Assembly (NCBI GenBank): GCA_016124795.1
Contig: WGNB01000010.1
Coordinates: forward strand, 124,001 to 188,000
Direction of reading: 5' to 3'
Length of the DNA stretch: 64,000 nt
Source: Rhodopseudomonas sp.
Lineage (GTDB): Bacteria > Pseudomonadota > Alphaproteobacteria > Rhizobiales > Xanthobacteraceae
This document shows positions 46,292 through 54,608 of this stretch, piece after piece. The position numbers were made by a program, and so were the translations under genes. The notes under the pieces were generated by a model. The model ran no database searches. It worked only from the letters and a program-made list of their open reading frames with translations, and was not told the origin of the DNA. Numbering within the stretch: position 1 is the first letter of the stretch; every line of letters starts with the position of its first letter.

Positions 46292-46882
46292 TCAGGTGCA
46301 GGCGATCGAGCCGTAAGTTGGCGGGGTCAGACGCGGGCTCATATACATCTTGTCGGAAAGATTGATCGAACCGGTGATCGTATAGCCGACGGTCGGCGTA
46401 TAGGAGTAAGATACCTGACTGTAGATGAAATAGACCGGATAGGTTTTCGTCTTGGTCGCGGTGTAGTCAGCCGTCAACGCGGCCGGCACGGTGGCGGCTC
46501 CGCCAACGCCGCCGTTGCGTGTCGCGGTCCATTTCACCGTCACGGCGTTGTTCTTGTCGACGCTCAGGCACGACACGGTGATCTTGAGCTTGCTCGCGTC
46601 ATAAGGCGAGATGATCGCGCTCGAAGCGTTGAGGATATTGCTCATATCGCTGGCGCTGATGGTCGAGACCTGCGCCGTCAGGTTGGCGAGCGCCGCGGCC
46701 GTCAGGCTGACCTTGCGGCTTGCGCCGACGCCGTCGGAAATCTCGACGCTGCCGAGATAGAGCCCGATCATCACCGGCGCGAGCAGGGCGAATTCGACCG
46801 CCGAGACGCCGCGTCGATCGCCGGCGAAGCGGCGCAGCAGATTCGATTTGCGATGGGTTGCTGTCACAGCGCGCCGCCTCAC
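46292..46882 (-). CDS. TadE/TadG-like minor pseudopilin
   Basis: 196 residues. The N-terminus has a basic run (RRFAGDRRG) followed by SAVEFALLAPVM and a hydrophobic helix, the TadE/G-type class III signal in which Glu follows the cleavage point. The rest is a periplasmic beta-rich domain with Thr/Tyr/Ser-rich stretches. Minor pseudopilins are needed for Flp pilus biogenesis. Its start at 46882 overlaps the end of the companion gene. Confidence 0.88.
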   Translation of the reverse strand: MRRRAVTATHRKSNLLRRFAGDRRGVSAVEFALLAPVMIGLYLGSVEISDGVGASRKVSLTAAALANLTAQVSTISASDMSNILNASSAIISPYDASKLKITVSCLSVDKNNAVTVKWTATRNGGVGGAATVPAALTADYTATKTKTYPVYFIYSQVSYSYTPTVGYTITGSINLSDKMYMSPRLTPPTYGSIACT

Positions 46883-47475
46883 TTATAGGGTTCGTTGCGG
46901 AAAACGGCGGTCGCCACCAGCAAGTGATTGTTGCCGGACATGCTGGAACTCGACAGCAGGTCGAGCAGCGGCACGTAGATCGGCCAAGAATAGTAGAGCG
47001 TAACCGACACGATGCTGCCGACGTCGCCGGGATTGTAGGTTGTCTTCGTCGAATCCAGCGCACCGGAAGTAACCGGCGCCGAATTGCTGACCGAAGAGAA
47101 GTCGGTGAAGGTCTGGACGTTGACGTAGAGCTTCGAGCAATCGAACAGGATCGAAATGCGCTGGCAGACCGCGTCTTTGAAGGTGTCTTTGGTCAAGGGC
47201 GGCGTGCCGGTTTGCGCCTGGCCGGTCATGATCAGGCGCGACGAATCGGCCACCGCGGTTTCCAGCGATTGGCCGGCGAAGAACACCATCGCGGTTTCCA
47301 GAATGGCGAATGTCAGCGCCAGAAAAGGTGTCGCGACCAGGGCGAACTCGACGGCGGCGGCGCCATCCTGCCGGCGGACGAAGCGGCGCAAGCAGCCGGA
47401 GATTTCTCCGCGAACCTTGCCGACAATCATTCCAGCGGTCTTGCCGGCAATCTTGCGTTGAATGGTCTTGAACAT
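46879..47475 (-). CDS. TadE/TadG-like minor pseudopilin
   Basis: 198 residues. A basic N-terminus (RRFVRRQDGA) leads into AAVEFALVATPFLALTFAILE, the TadE-like signal and membrane helix (about 37-58), followed by a soluble domain. It is the first of two similar genes in one minus-strand transcript, overlapping the second by 4 bases. A CtrA-like box lies about 105 bases upstream of its start. It belongs to the Tad locus though transcribed away from it. Confidence 0.88.
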   Translation of the reverse strand: MFKTIQRKIAGKTAGMIVGKVRGEISGCLRRFVRRQDGAAAVEFALVATPFLALTFAILETAMVFFAGQSLETAVADSSRLIMTGQAQTGTPPLTKDTFKDAVCQRISILFDCSKLYVNVQTFTDFSSVSNSAPVTSGALDSTKTTYNPGDVGSIVSVTLYYSWPIYVPLLDLLSSSSMSGNNHLLVATAVFRNEPYK

Positions 47476-47579
47476 GGCAGGGGTCTCGAACGCTTAACGG
47501 ATACCCGACGGCTGCGTCAGTTTAACAACAACCCGTTTGCCATTTCTTACGCACATTGCCGAGAAAGCATCCGATCAAA

Positions 47580-47596
47580 TTAAGTCACGGCTAACC
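47580..47596. promoter_or_regulatory. CtrA-like box upstream of the tadE/G pair
   Basis: TTAA (47580-47583), seven bases, then CTAACC (47591-47596). One mismatch from the alphaproteobacterial CtrA consensus TTAA-N7-TTAACC. It lies about 105 bases upstream of the first TadE/G-like gene. A mirror-quality site occurs at 59110-59126. Confidence 0.4.
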
Positions 47597-47621
47597 AAGG
47601 CGGCGCCCATGCGCCACCCGA

Positions 47622-48110
47622 TCAACGCTGTTGGCCCGGCGTGTTTTGCGTCGGCAAAGTGCGACTGCCGGCCTGGGCCACGATCCCGTTGAAATAAGCC
47701 GCCGAGTCGCCAAGCGTCATGCGATGCTCGCATTGCGGCGCGCAGCTATAGGTCTCGCGCTCGACGCCTTTGTAAACCACGACCAGATCGCCGCCGGCCG
47801 CCCCCTGCACCTGCACGGTGTCGTCCATGACGACCTTGCCGGCACGATCGAGTGCCAGGAGATTGGTCGCGCCATAACCCTTGCCGGTGATGACCAGGAT
47901 GCCGCCGGGCTGCAAACTCGCGTCGGCGACCAGCGGATTGCCGATCACGATGGTGGCGACCCGGTCCGGCATCTTCATGATATGCGCTTTGTCGATGGCA
48001 ACCCTGAGCGTCTCGGCCGGCGCCGAAGACATAAACAGCGCTGCCCCGATTCCCAGCACGCCGGCATAAACGGCGAACAATCGTCTGCGACGCCCGAACA
48101 CGGCCGGCAT
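47622..48110 (-). CDS. Secretin N-domain-like pilus protein (CpaC N-terminal homolog)
   Basis: 162 residues from ATG 48110. A signal peptide (to about residue 32) is followed by a domain resembling the pilus-type N-terminal domain of secretins: ATIVIGNPLVADASLQPGG, then VITGKGYGATNLLALDRAGKVV. The CpaC encoded downstream has the same pattern (VLVADPKIANAV, GQTNIFFFDAAGKQI). It lacks the secretin channel and has a C-terminal CAPQC motif. Probably periplasmic accessory or regulator of the Tad secretin; role inferred. It is on the strand opposite to flp and cpa genes. Confidence 0.8.
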   Translation of the reverse strand: MPAVFGRRRRLFAVYAGVLGIGAALFMSSAPAETLRVAIDKAHIMKMPDRVATIVIGNPLVADASLQPGGILVITGKGYGATNLLALDRAGKVVMDDTVQVQGAAGGDLVVVYKGVERETYSCAPQCEHRMTLGDSAAYFNGIVAQAGSRTLPTQNTPGQQR

Positions 48111-48877
48111 GACACTCTCCAACGCTACGCAACATTCATCCGCCGGCCCTACACGCCAGCGGTACACGACAAATGTAAGTTGACTTTAAATTGGTGAACG
48201 AAGTGCAAAGAGCGCCGCGCGCCATTGCCCCGCAGCTTCGCCGAACCGGCGCATCAACTTCCGGTCTAATGTCGCCATAACGGCAGTCCGGCTATCGCGG
48301 ACGGCAATTACAACGGGCAACACTCTATATTCATGCGCGTCCGCGCGATCCGTCCGCCGCCACGCCCCAGTGCCGGCGTTAATTTTCGGAGGTCGATGAT
48401 ACCTCGGCTTTATCGCGCATGGTTAAATAAGCCTGAACAGGGTGGAACAGCATAAAGCCAGGTCCCAAGACCGTTGGGCATTCGCCAAGCACGGCACCCG
48501 CATTGGCGTAGCGCCGGGACCGCATCGCAGCAATCCACGGGATGTCACAGTAGTAATGGCCGGTTGGAACTCTGTCGAAGTTCCAGTATACAGATTAGAA
48601 TACATCAAATCTTGCCGAAGAATTATAAGTTACCCTCTGTATTAATTTGCGATTCAAAGCCAATAAGCAGATTAAATAATTTGTTAACCGTAATATTCAC
48701 AGAGTTATACATCATTAACTACGTCGTATTTACTGAATATCGGCCGTGATTTCTCTGATCGGATTAATAGACGCGCAAGACCTCGTTGTTAGTGTTCGGT
48801 CATGGCTCAGGTGGGTCGGAGACAAATCCGGTGGCCTGAACCGCTCAGACAGCCATGTGTGGATCAAGGAGCTACCG
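48111..48877. other. Gene-free region upstream of flp (767 bp)
   Basis: No convincing gene on either strand. The right half is AT-rich (about 48590-48770) and contains a hairpin TGGAACT-N7-AGTTCCA near 48564-48584 and a TTAA-N8-TTAAC pair near 48670-48688. This is probably a large regulated promoter for the Flp pilin gene and perhaps for the divergent secretin-N-domain gene. Confidence 0.5.
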
Positions 48878-49054
48878 ATGAAGAATCTGTTTTCGCGTTT
48901 CCTGAAGGACAACTCGGGCGCCACCGCCATCGAATACGGCCTGATTGCCGCCGGCATCTCGGTCGCGATCATCGCGGTCGTTAACGGTCTCGGCAGCGCG
49001 CTGACCAGCAAGTTCACCGACATCACCTCGAAGCTGAACAGCGCTGGCGGCTGA
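48878..49054 (+). CDS. flp: Flp family type IVb pilin
   Basis: 58 residues, the normal size. The leader ends near NSG, followed by ATAIEYGLIAAGISVAIIAVV with the family Glu-Tyr pair and a hydrophobic helix, then a short polar tail. After cleavage by the prepilin peptidase it is the major subunit of the Tad pilus. The ATG at 48878 has AAGGAG upstream; the frame extends further up without a site. A strong terminator follows, so it is expressed separately at high level. Confidence 0.95.
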   Translation: MKNLFSRFLKDNSGATAIEYGLIAAGISVAIIAVVNGLGSALTSKFTDITSKLNSAGG

Positions 49055-49097
49055 TTGTTGACGCCGGCACCGCGTCGCCGGCGCTTGACGACAAAAG

Positions 49098-49133
49098 AAA
49101 AGGCTCCGGTCGGTCGCCGGAGCCTTTTGTATT
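49098..49133 (+). terminator. Rho-independent terminator after flp
   Basis: AAAAGGCTCCGG (49098-49109) and CCGGAGCCTTTT (49117-49128) pair perfectly around a 7-base loop, followed by GTATTTT. It lies 44 bases past the flp stop and separates flp from cpaA. Confidence 0.92.
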
Positions 49134-49354
49134 TTCCGCCGCGCTCGCTGTCGGGCGCAGGCCGTTGGTTCACGAACCCTTAAGGCCGGGCGCGCTAGCA
49201 AGAACGACAACCGGCGCCGCCACATCGTTCACGCAAGCCCTGGCTTGCACACGCCATTCCGGTGTCGGATCTGAACGTCTGCTAACCGATCCGCAAGCTT
49301 GCGGGATCTAGTCTGGCGGTCAGGCCACTTTGGCCCGTGCGGGGATATAGAACC

Positions 49355-49861
49355 ATGCTGACGGACGCGATCAAGCTGCTCATGTTCCCGGCGCTGATGG
49401 CTTTCGCCGCGTCGAGCGACCTCTTCACCATGACGATCTCGAACCGCCTGTCGCTGGCGCTGGCCTCCGGCTTCCTGCTGCTCGCCATCGTCACCGGCAT
49501 GAGCCTGAGCGCGATCGGCATGCATCTGGCCGCGGCCAGCCTGGTACTGGTCATTGCCTTCGGATTCTTCTCGCAAGGCTGGGTCGGCGGCGGTGACGCC
49601 AAGCTGGTGGCCGCGACCGCACTGTGGTTCGGCTTCGACTATCTGCTCGATTACATGATCTACGCCGCACTGTTCGGCGGCGTCTTGACGCTGATCCTGT
49701 TGCAGTTCCGCCGGTTGCCGCTGCCGGAGAGTCTGGCTCGCCAGAAGTGGATCGAACGTCTGCATAATGCCGGCAGCGGCGTGCCCTATGGCATTGCATT
49801 GGCCGCCGCCGCATTGGTCGTCTATCCCAAGACCGGCTGGATGCCCGGCATCTCCTTCTAG
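49355..49861 (+). CDS. cpaA: Prepilin peptidase CpaA/TadV
   Basis: 168 residues, an A24A aspartic prepilin peptidase with about five membrane helices. The two catalytic Asp lie in SSDLFTMTISNRL (about residue 22) and GGGDAKLVAA (about 82). It cleaves and prepares Flp prepilin and the TadE/G pseudopilins. It is the first gene after flp in the locus, separated by the terminator. Confidence 0.95.
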   Translation: MLTDAIKLLMFPALMAFAASSDLFTMTISNRLSLALASGFLLLAIVTGMSLSAIGMHLAAASLVLVIAFGFFSQGWVGGGDAKLVAATALWFGFDYLLDYMIYAALFGGVLTLILLQFRRLPLPESLARQKWIERLHNAGSGVPYGIALAAAALVVYPKTGWMPGISF

Positions 49862-50163
49862 TTCGACCTGCCGGCCTCGCGAGAGGCCATAGCGCCCAAG
49901 ACCATTCTCAAATTTATTCGCGCGCGTGATTTCGCCGCCGACAATTTTTCGACATCGATTTTCCGGGCGCTTGATTGCGCTCCTGCCGCGTTGACGCCGC
50001 TTCGGACCTGCGCCTGACGCGCAACATAATATTAACTCGATTTGGTCACGGCTCCTTAACCATGCCTTGACCTTTAGATGATGAAATCCCGGGTAAGCGG
50101 CCGACTTGGTCGCCATGTAAATTGGACGGTCCCAAAAGCCGTTCCATTAGTGAGAGTGAGCGT
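49862..50163. other. Gap between cpaA and cpaB (302 bp)
   Basis: No reading frame of note and no clear terminator. It contains a TTAACCATG half site near 50055-50063 and AT-rich sequence (about 50025-50050) that may hold the cpaB promoter. Confidence 0.4.
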
Positions 50164-50952
50164 ATGAAAGCCGCGCGTCTAGTCGTATTGACGGTCGCCC
50201 TCGGTGCCGGTGGCATCGCCGCGCTGTTGGCCGGCCGTTCCGAAAAACCGCCGGCGCCCAAACCGACCGTCGTCGTCAAACCCAACACCGTCGACATCCT
50301 GGTGGCTAAGGCCGACATCCCGCTCGGCCATACGCTGACGCCCGGCGACGTCGAGTGGCAGGGCTGGCCGCCGATGGCGGCGACCGGCAATTTCATCCGT
50401 CGACCTGATCGCCCGGCAGCGATTGAACAACTATCCGGCCAGATCGCCCGCTCGCCCTTCGTATCCGGCGAACCGATCCGCGACGCCAAGCTGGTGAACG
50501 CCAAAGGCTCCGGCTTCATGGCGGCGATCCTGCCCTCCGGCATGCGCGCGGTCGCCACCCAGATCACACCGGAAAGCAGCGCCGGCGGCTTCATTCTGCC
50601 GAACGACCGCGTCGACGTCATTCTGTCGCGGCGCGATAAGGATGCCGAGAAATTGGCCGGCAATGGCGAGGTCCACTCCAGCGAAGTCATTCTCAGCAAT
50701 ATCCGCGTGCTGGCGATCGATCAGAACGTCGAGGAAAAGAACGGCCAGAAAGTCGTCATGGGCAAGACCGCGACGCTCGAACTGGCGCCCAACCAGGTCG
50801 AAACGCTGGCCATGGCGCAGCAAAGCGGCACGCTGTCCCTGGCGTTGCGCAGCATCACCGATGCCTCGGCCAAAGACGCGCCGATCGAGAAAGCCCGAGG
50901 CGGCGTCAACATCGTCCGCTTCGGCGTCGGCACCATGACGACGTCGCGATGA
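50164..50952 (+). CDS. cpaB: Flp pilus assembly protein CpaB/RcpC
   Basis: 262 residues from ATG 50164. One N-terminal membrane helix is followed by a SAF-like domain: VDILVAKADIPLGHTLTPGDVEWQGWP (about 45-71) and GEPIRDAKLV. The second half has ATQITPESSAGGFILPNDRVDVIL. CpaB is a periplasmic protein linked to the secretin ring. Stop overlaps the next gene in ATGA, so it is coupled to cpaC. Confidence 0.94.
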   Translation: MKAARLVVLTVALGAGGIAALLAGRSEKPPAPKPTVVVKPNTVDILVAKADIPLGHTLTPGDVEWQGWPPMAATGNFIRRPDRPAAIEQLSGQIARSPFVSGEPIRDAKLVNAKGSGFMAAILPSGMRAVATQITPESSAGGFILPNDRVDVILSRRDKDAEKLAGNGEVHSSEVILSNIRVLAIDQNVEEKNGQKVVMGKTATLELAPNQVETLAMAQQSGTLSLALRSITDASAKDAPIEKARGGVNIVRFGVGTMTTSR

Positions 50953-52490
50953 GCAGCCCCACACCCAACAGCGTGACCGGCGGCACAAAGGACTCAACGA
51001 CTATGGCCCATATTCGCGCCAACGCCCCTCCTTCCCATCGTGCCGAAGGCGGTCTGAACGCCCGATGGCTCCGCAGCGCCATGCTATCGGCTTTGCTCGC
51101 TATCGGCGCGCTGACGGCTCCGGCGCGCGCCGCCGATCCGGGTCATGTACCGGTCATTCAAGTCGCCGCCAGCGAAGCGACGTCGCGCTTCGTCCCGCTC
51201 GGCATCGGCAAGTCGGTGGCCATCGATTTGCCGGCTGACATCAAGGATGTGCTGGTCGCCGACCCCAAGATCGCCAACGCGGTGATCCGGTCGTCGCGAC
51301 GCGTCTATATGATCGGCGTCGCCATCGGCCAGACAAATATCTTTTTCTTCGACGCCGCCGGCAAGCAGATCGCCGGCTTCGATATCGCCGTGACGCGCGA
51401 CCTCAATGGCCTGCGCGCCGCGCTCAAGCAAAGCCTGCCGGACTCGCAAATCCGCATCGAAGGCATCGGCGACGGCATCATGCTGTCGGGGACTGCGGCC
51501 AGCGCCGCGGAATCCCAGCACGCCTACGATCTCGCCTCGCGATTGGCCGGCGACGGCACCAAGGTCGTCAACGGCATCACCGTGCGCGGCCGCGACCAGG
51601 TCATGCTCAAGGTCACCGTGGCCGAGGTCAGCCGCGACGTCATCAAGCAGCTCGGTATCGATCTGTCGGGCAGTTTCAACTACGGCGCGGCGGTGGTGAA
51701 TCTTAACAATACCAACCCGTTCTCCGCGAGCGGCCAGTCCCTGAACACCAGTTCGATTGCCGGCTCCTTCAAGAACGTCACCGCGACCCTGCGGGCAATG
51801 GAACGCGCCGGTGTGATCCGGACGCTGGCCGAGCCGAATTTGACGGCGATTTCCGGCGAGACTGCCAGCTTCGTCGCCGGCGGCGAGTTCCCGATTCCCA
51901 ACGGCCTGTCGTGCGATACGACCAAATCGCCGCCGGTCTGTCAGACCCAGATCGACTTCAAGAAATTCGGCGTCAGCCTGGTGTTTACACCGGTGGTGCT
52001 GTCGGAAGGCCGCATCAGCCTCAAGGTGATGACGGAAGTCTCCGATCTGTCGTCGGAGAACGCGATCACCCTGCAGGTGCCGAATTCCGACAGCTCGCTG
52101 ACCATCCCGTCGATCCGCACCCGTCGCGCCGACACCACGGTCGAGATTCCGTCCGGCGGCTCGCTCGCTCTGGCCGGCATGATCCAGGAGCAGACCAAGC
52201 AGGCGATCAACGGCATCCCCGGTCTGATGCAGCTTCCGATCCTCGGCTCCTTGTTCAAGAGCCGCGACTACATCAACAAGCAGACCGAATTGATGGTGCT
52301 GGTGACGCCCTACATCGTCCAGGCGGTGGCACAGAAGCAACTGGCGCGGCCCGATGACGGCTTCGCCGACCCGAGCGACTCGTCGACCGTGCTGCTCGGC
52401 CGCTTCAACCGCATCTATGGCAACAGCAACAAGACGGCGGCGAAGCCGGCGTCCGATTACCACGGCAAAGTTGGCTTCATCCTCGATTGA
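50949..52490 (+). CDS. cpaC: Tad pilus secretin CpaC/RcpA
   Basis: 513 residues. After a signal region (hydrophobic run about 46-60, PARAAD) comes the pilus-type N-terminal domain (about 70-150), a BON-like segment and the secretin domain with VIRTLAEPNLTAISGETASFVAGGEFPIP (about 294-322). The last quarter has RTRRADTTVEIPSGGSLALAGMI and the LPILGSLFKSRDY close. It forms the outer-membrane channel for the Flp pilus. The ATGA overlap supports 50949; ATG 51003 with AAAGGA upstream is an alternative. Confidence 0.95.
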   Translation: MSSPTPNSVTGGTKDSTTMAHIRANAPPSHRAEGGLNARWLRSAMLSALLAIGALTAPARAADPGHVPVIQVAASEATSRFVPLGIGKSVAIDLPADIKDVLVADPKIANAVIRSSRRVYMIGVAIGQTNIFFFDAAGKQIAGFDIAVTRDLNGLRAALKQSLPDSQIRIEGIGDGIMLSGTAASAAESQHAYDLASRLAGDGTKVVNGITVRGRDQVMLKVTVAEVSRDVIKQLGIDLSGSFNYGAAVVNLNNTNPFSASGQSLNTSSIAGSFKNVTATLRAMERAGVIRTLAEPNLTAISGETASFVAGGEFPIPNGLSCDTTKSPPVCQTQIDFKKFGVSLVFTPVVLSEGRISLKVMTEVSDLSSENAITLQVPNSDSSLTIPSIRTRRADTTVEIPSGGSLALAGMIQEQTKQAINGIPGLMQLPILGSLFKSRDYINKQTELMVLVTPYIVQAVAQKQLARPDDGFADPSDSSTVLLGRFNRIYGNSNKTAAKPASDYHGKVGFILD

Positions 52491-52506
52491 ACGCCGGAGA
52501 GTTTCG

Positions 52507-53247
52507 ATGACGACGTTACACAAGGCGTTCTTTGACCGCCGCGGTCAGACGGCGGCAAAGCTACTGGTGGCTGGCTGCCTCGCCGGTCTGCTGGCCGGCT
52601 GCTATCAGACTCAGGTCGCGCAACAGGCGCCCTATCCGACCGATTATCGCGAGCGCCATCCGATCACCTTGAAAGAGGCCAACCACAGCGTTGAGGTCTT
52701 CCTGGCCCGCAAGCCTGGCGGCCTCAATCCCGATCAGCGGGCCGACGTATTGGCCTTCGCGCAGACTTGGAAACATGAGGCGACGAGCGGCATCGTCATC
52801 GACATGCCACAGGGCGGACCGACCGACCGCGCCGCCGCCGACGCCATGCGCGAGATCCATTCGATCTTCGCCGCATCCGGGGTGCCCAACGACGCGGTCT
52901 ATGTCCGCCGGTACCACCCTTCACGCACCGCGCTGGCCAATATCAGAATCAATTACAGCAAACTGACCGCGCAGACCGCCCCGTGCGGACAATGGCCGAA
53001 GGATCTCGGTCCGAGCGCCAATGGCACCGACGGCGACAACCGTCCGTACTGGAATCTCGGCTGCGCTACACAACAAAACCTTGCCGCCATGGTCGCCAAT
53101 CCGGCCGATCTCGTGCAGCCGCGTGGCGAGCAGCCGGCCTACCAGGCGCGCCGCTCGGTCTCCATCGACAAATATCGCAAGGGTGAAAACCCGTCTGGAA
53201 CCTATACCGGTTACGAAGCCGGCAAAATCAGCGATCTGGGTAAATGA
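52507..53247 (+). CDS. cpaD: CpaD family pilus lipoprotein
   Basis: 246 residues from ATG 52507 with GGAGAG upstream. A lipobox LLAGC (Cys about residue 32) predicts a lipoprotein. The sequence has YRERHPITLKEANHSVEVF (about 45-63), found in CpaD, and CGQWPKDLG with a later NLGCATQQNLAAMVANPADL. CpaD aids secretin assembly in the outer membrane. It overlaps cpaE in ATGA. Confidence 0.95.
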   Translation: MTTLHKAFFDRRGQTAAKLLVAGCLAGLLAGCYQTQVAQQAPYPTDYRERHPITLKEANHSVEVFLARKPGGLNPDQRADVLAFAQTWKHEATSGIVIDMPQGGPTDRAAADAMREIHSIFAASGVPNDAVYVRRYHPSRTALANIRINYSKLTAQTAPCGQWPKDLGPSANGTDGDNRPYWNLGCATQQNLAAMVANPADLVQPRGEQPAYQARRSVSIDKYRKGENPSGTYTGYEAGKISDLGK

Positions 53248-54536
53248 TCAAACACGCCAATCAAGTCGCAATCGCCGATCACGCGCCTATGCCGGCAGCC
53301 GCCAGCGAACCCCTGGCCGCCGACGAACACATCGCGCCTGCGCCGCGGGTGTCGGTGCAGGCTTTCTGCGAATCGGTCGAAACCGCGGCCGCGATACAAG
53401 CCGCCGGCGAGGACCGTCGGCTGGCCAAGGCGCATGTCAAGATTCAGATGGGCGGCGGCGCAGCCGCGGTCGAAGCCTATCGCGCCTCTCCGACTCCCAA
53501 TGTCATCGTCATCGAGGCCGAGAACCGCGCCGAGGCCATTCTCGGCCGGCTCGACCAGCTCGCCGAAGTTTGCGACGCCGGCACGCGGGTTATTGTCGTC
53601 GGCCGCATCAATGACGTGGCGCTATATCGCGAACTGACGAAGCGCGGCGTCAGCGATTATCTGATCGCGCCGGTCAGCACCATCGATATCGTCCGATCGA
53701 TCTGCGGGCTGTTCACGTCGCCGGAAGCCAAGCCAGTCGGCCGCATCATCGCCGTCGTCGGCGCCAAAGGCGGCGTCGGCGCTTCCACCGTCGCCCACAA
53801 CATCGCCTGGGCGATCGCCCGCGACCTCGCGCTCGATTCCGTGGTCACCGATCTTGATCTCGCCTTCGGCACCGCCGGTCTCGATTATAATCAGGATCCG
53901 CCGCAAGGCATCGCCGACGCGGTGTTCTCGCCGGACCGTATCGATACCAATTTCATCGACCGCCTGTTGTCGAAATGCACCGACCATCTCAGCCTCCTGG
54001 CGGCGCCGGCAACGCTTGAACGGGTCTACGATTTCGGTCCCGAAGCCTTCGATTCAATCCTGGACTCGCTGCGCGCCACGATCCCCTGCGTAGTGCTCGA
54101 CGTTCCGCATGTCTGGTCGGGCTGGACCAAACGGCTGCTGGTGAGCGCCGACGATATTCTGATCGTGGCCGGCCCGGACCTGGCCAACCTGCGCAACGCC
54201 AAGAACATGGTCGACATGTTGCGCGCGGCGCGGCCAAACGATCACCATCCGCATTACTGCCTGAATCAAGTCGGCGTGCCCAAGCGCCCCGAAATCGCGC
54301 CGGCCGACTTTGCCAAGGCGCTCGAAGTACAGCCGCTCGCCGTCATCCCCTTCGATCCCCAATTGTTCGGCACCGCCGCCAATAACGGTCAGATGATCGC
54401 CGAGGTTTCGGCCAATCACAAAACGACCGAGATGTTCCTGCAACTGGCCCAGGTGCTGACCGGACGGGCCGAAGCCAAGCGCGCCCGTGGCGGACTGCTC
54501 AGCCCGCTGCTGGCGATCATGAAACGGGCGGGTTGA
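53244..54536 (+). CDS. cpaE: Pilus assembly ATPase CpaE/TadZ
   Basis: 430 residues. The N-terminal part is an atypical receiver-like domain (NVIVIEAENRAEAIL..., about 90-150). The C-terminal MinD/ParA-type ATPase has a deviant Walker A GAKGGVGASTVAHNIAW (about 174-190) and DLDLAFGTAGLDYNQDPP. CpaE/TadZ places the pilus machine at the cell pole. It is between cpaD and cpaF, with the ATGA start overlapping cpaD. Confidence 0.95.
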   Translation: MIKHANQVAIADHAPMPAAASEPLAADEHIAPAPRVSVQAFCESVETAAAIQAAGEDRRLAKAHVKIQMGGGAAAVEAYRASPTPNVIVIEAENRAEAILGRLDQLAEVCDAGTRVIVVGRINDVALYRELTKRGVSDYLIAPVSTIDIVRSICGLFTSPEAKPVGRIIAVVGAKGGVGASTVAHNIAWAIARDLALDSVVTDLDLAFGTAGLDYNQDPPQGIADAVFSPDRIDTNFIDRLLSKCTDHLSLLAAPATLERVYDFGPEAFDSILDSLRATIPCVVLDVPHVWSGWTKRLLVSADDILIVAGPDLANLRNAKNMVDMLRAARPNDHHPHYCLNQVGVPKRPEIAPADFAKALEVQPLAVIPFDPQLFGTAANNGQMIAEVSANHKTTEMFLQLAQVLTGRAEAKRARGGLLSPLLAIMKRAG

Positions 54537-54608
54537 CGCACGGCGGACGCCACCGGTCGCGCCCGCCGGCCAAAATAGATCGTTCGTTTCTGTCTGGAGT
54601 ACTCAGTT

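Noticed and set aside
48670-48688. CtrA box before flp (TTAA-N8-TTAAC)
   Set aside because: The spacing is 8 rather than 7 bases, so it was noted only as a near match and not called as a site.
51084-52523. 479-codon minus-strand frame opposite cpaC
   Set aside because: No domain, biased to Arg/Asp/His; the plus strand holds the secretin.
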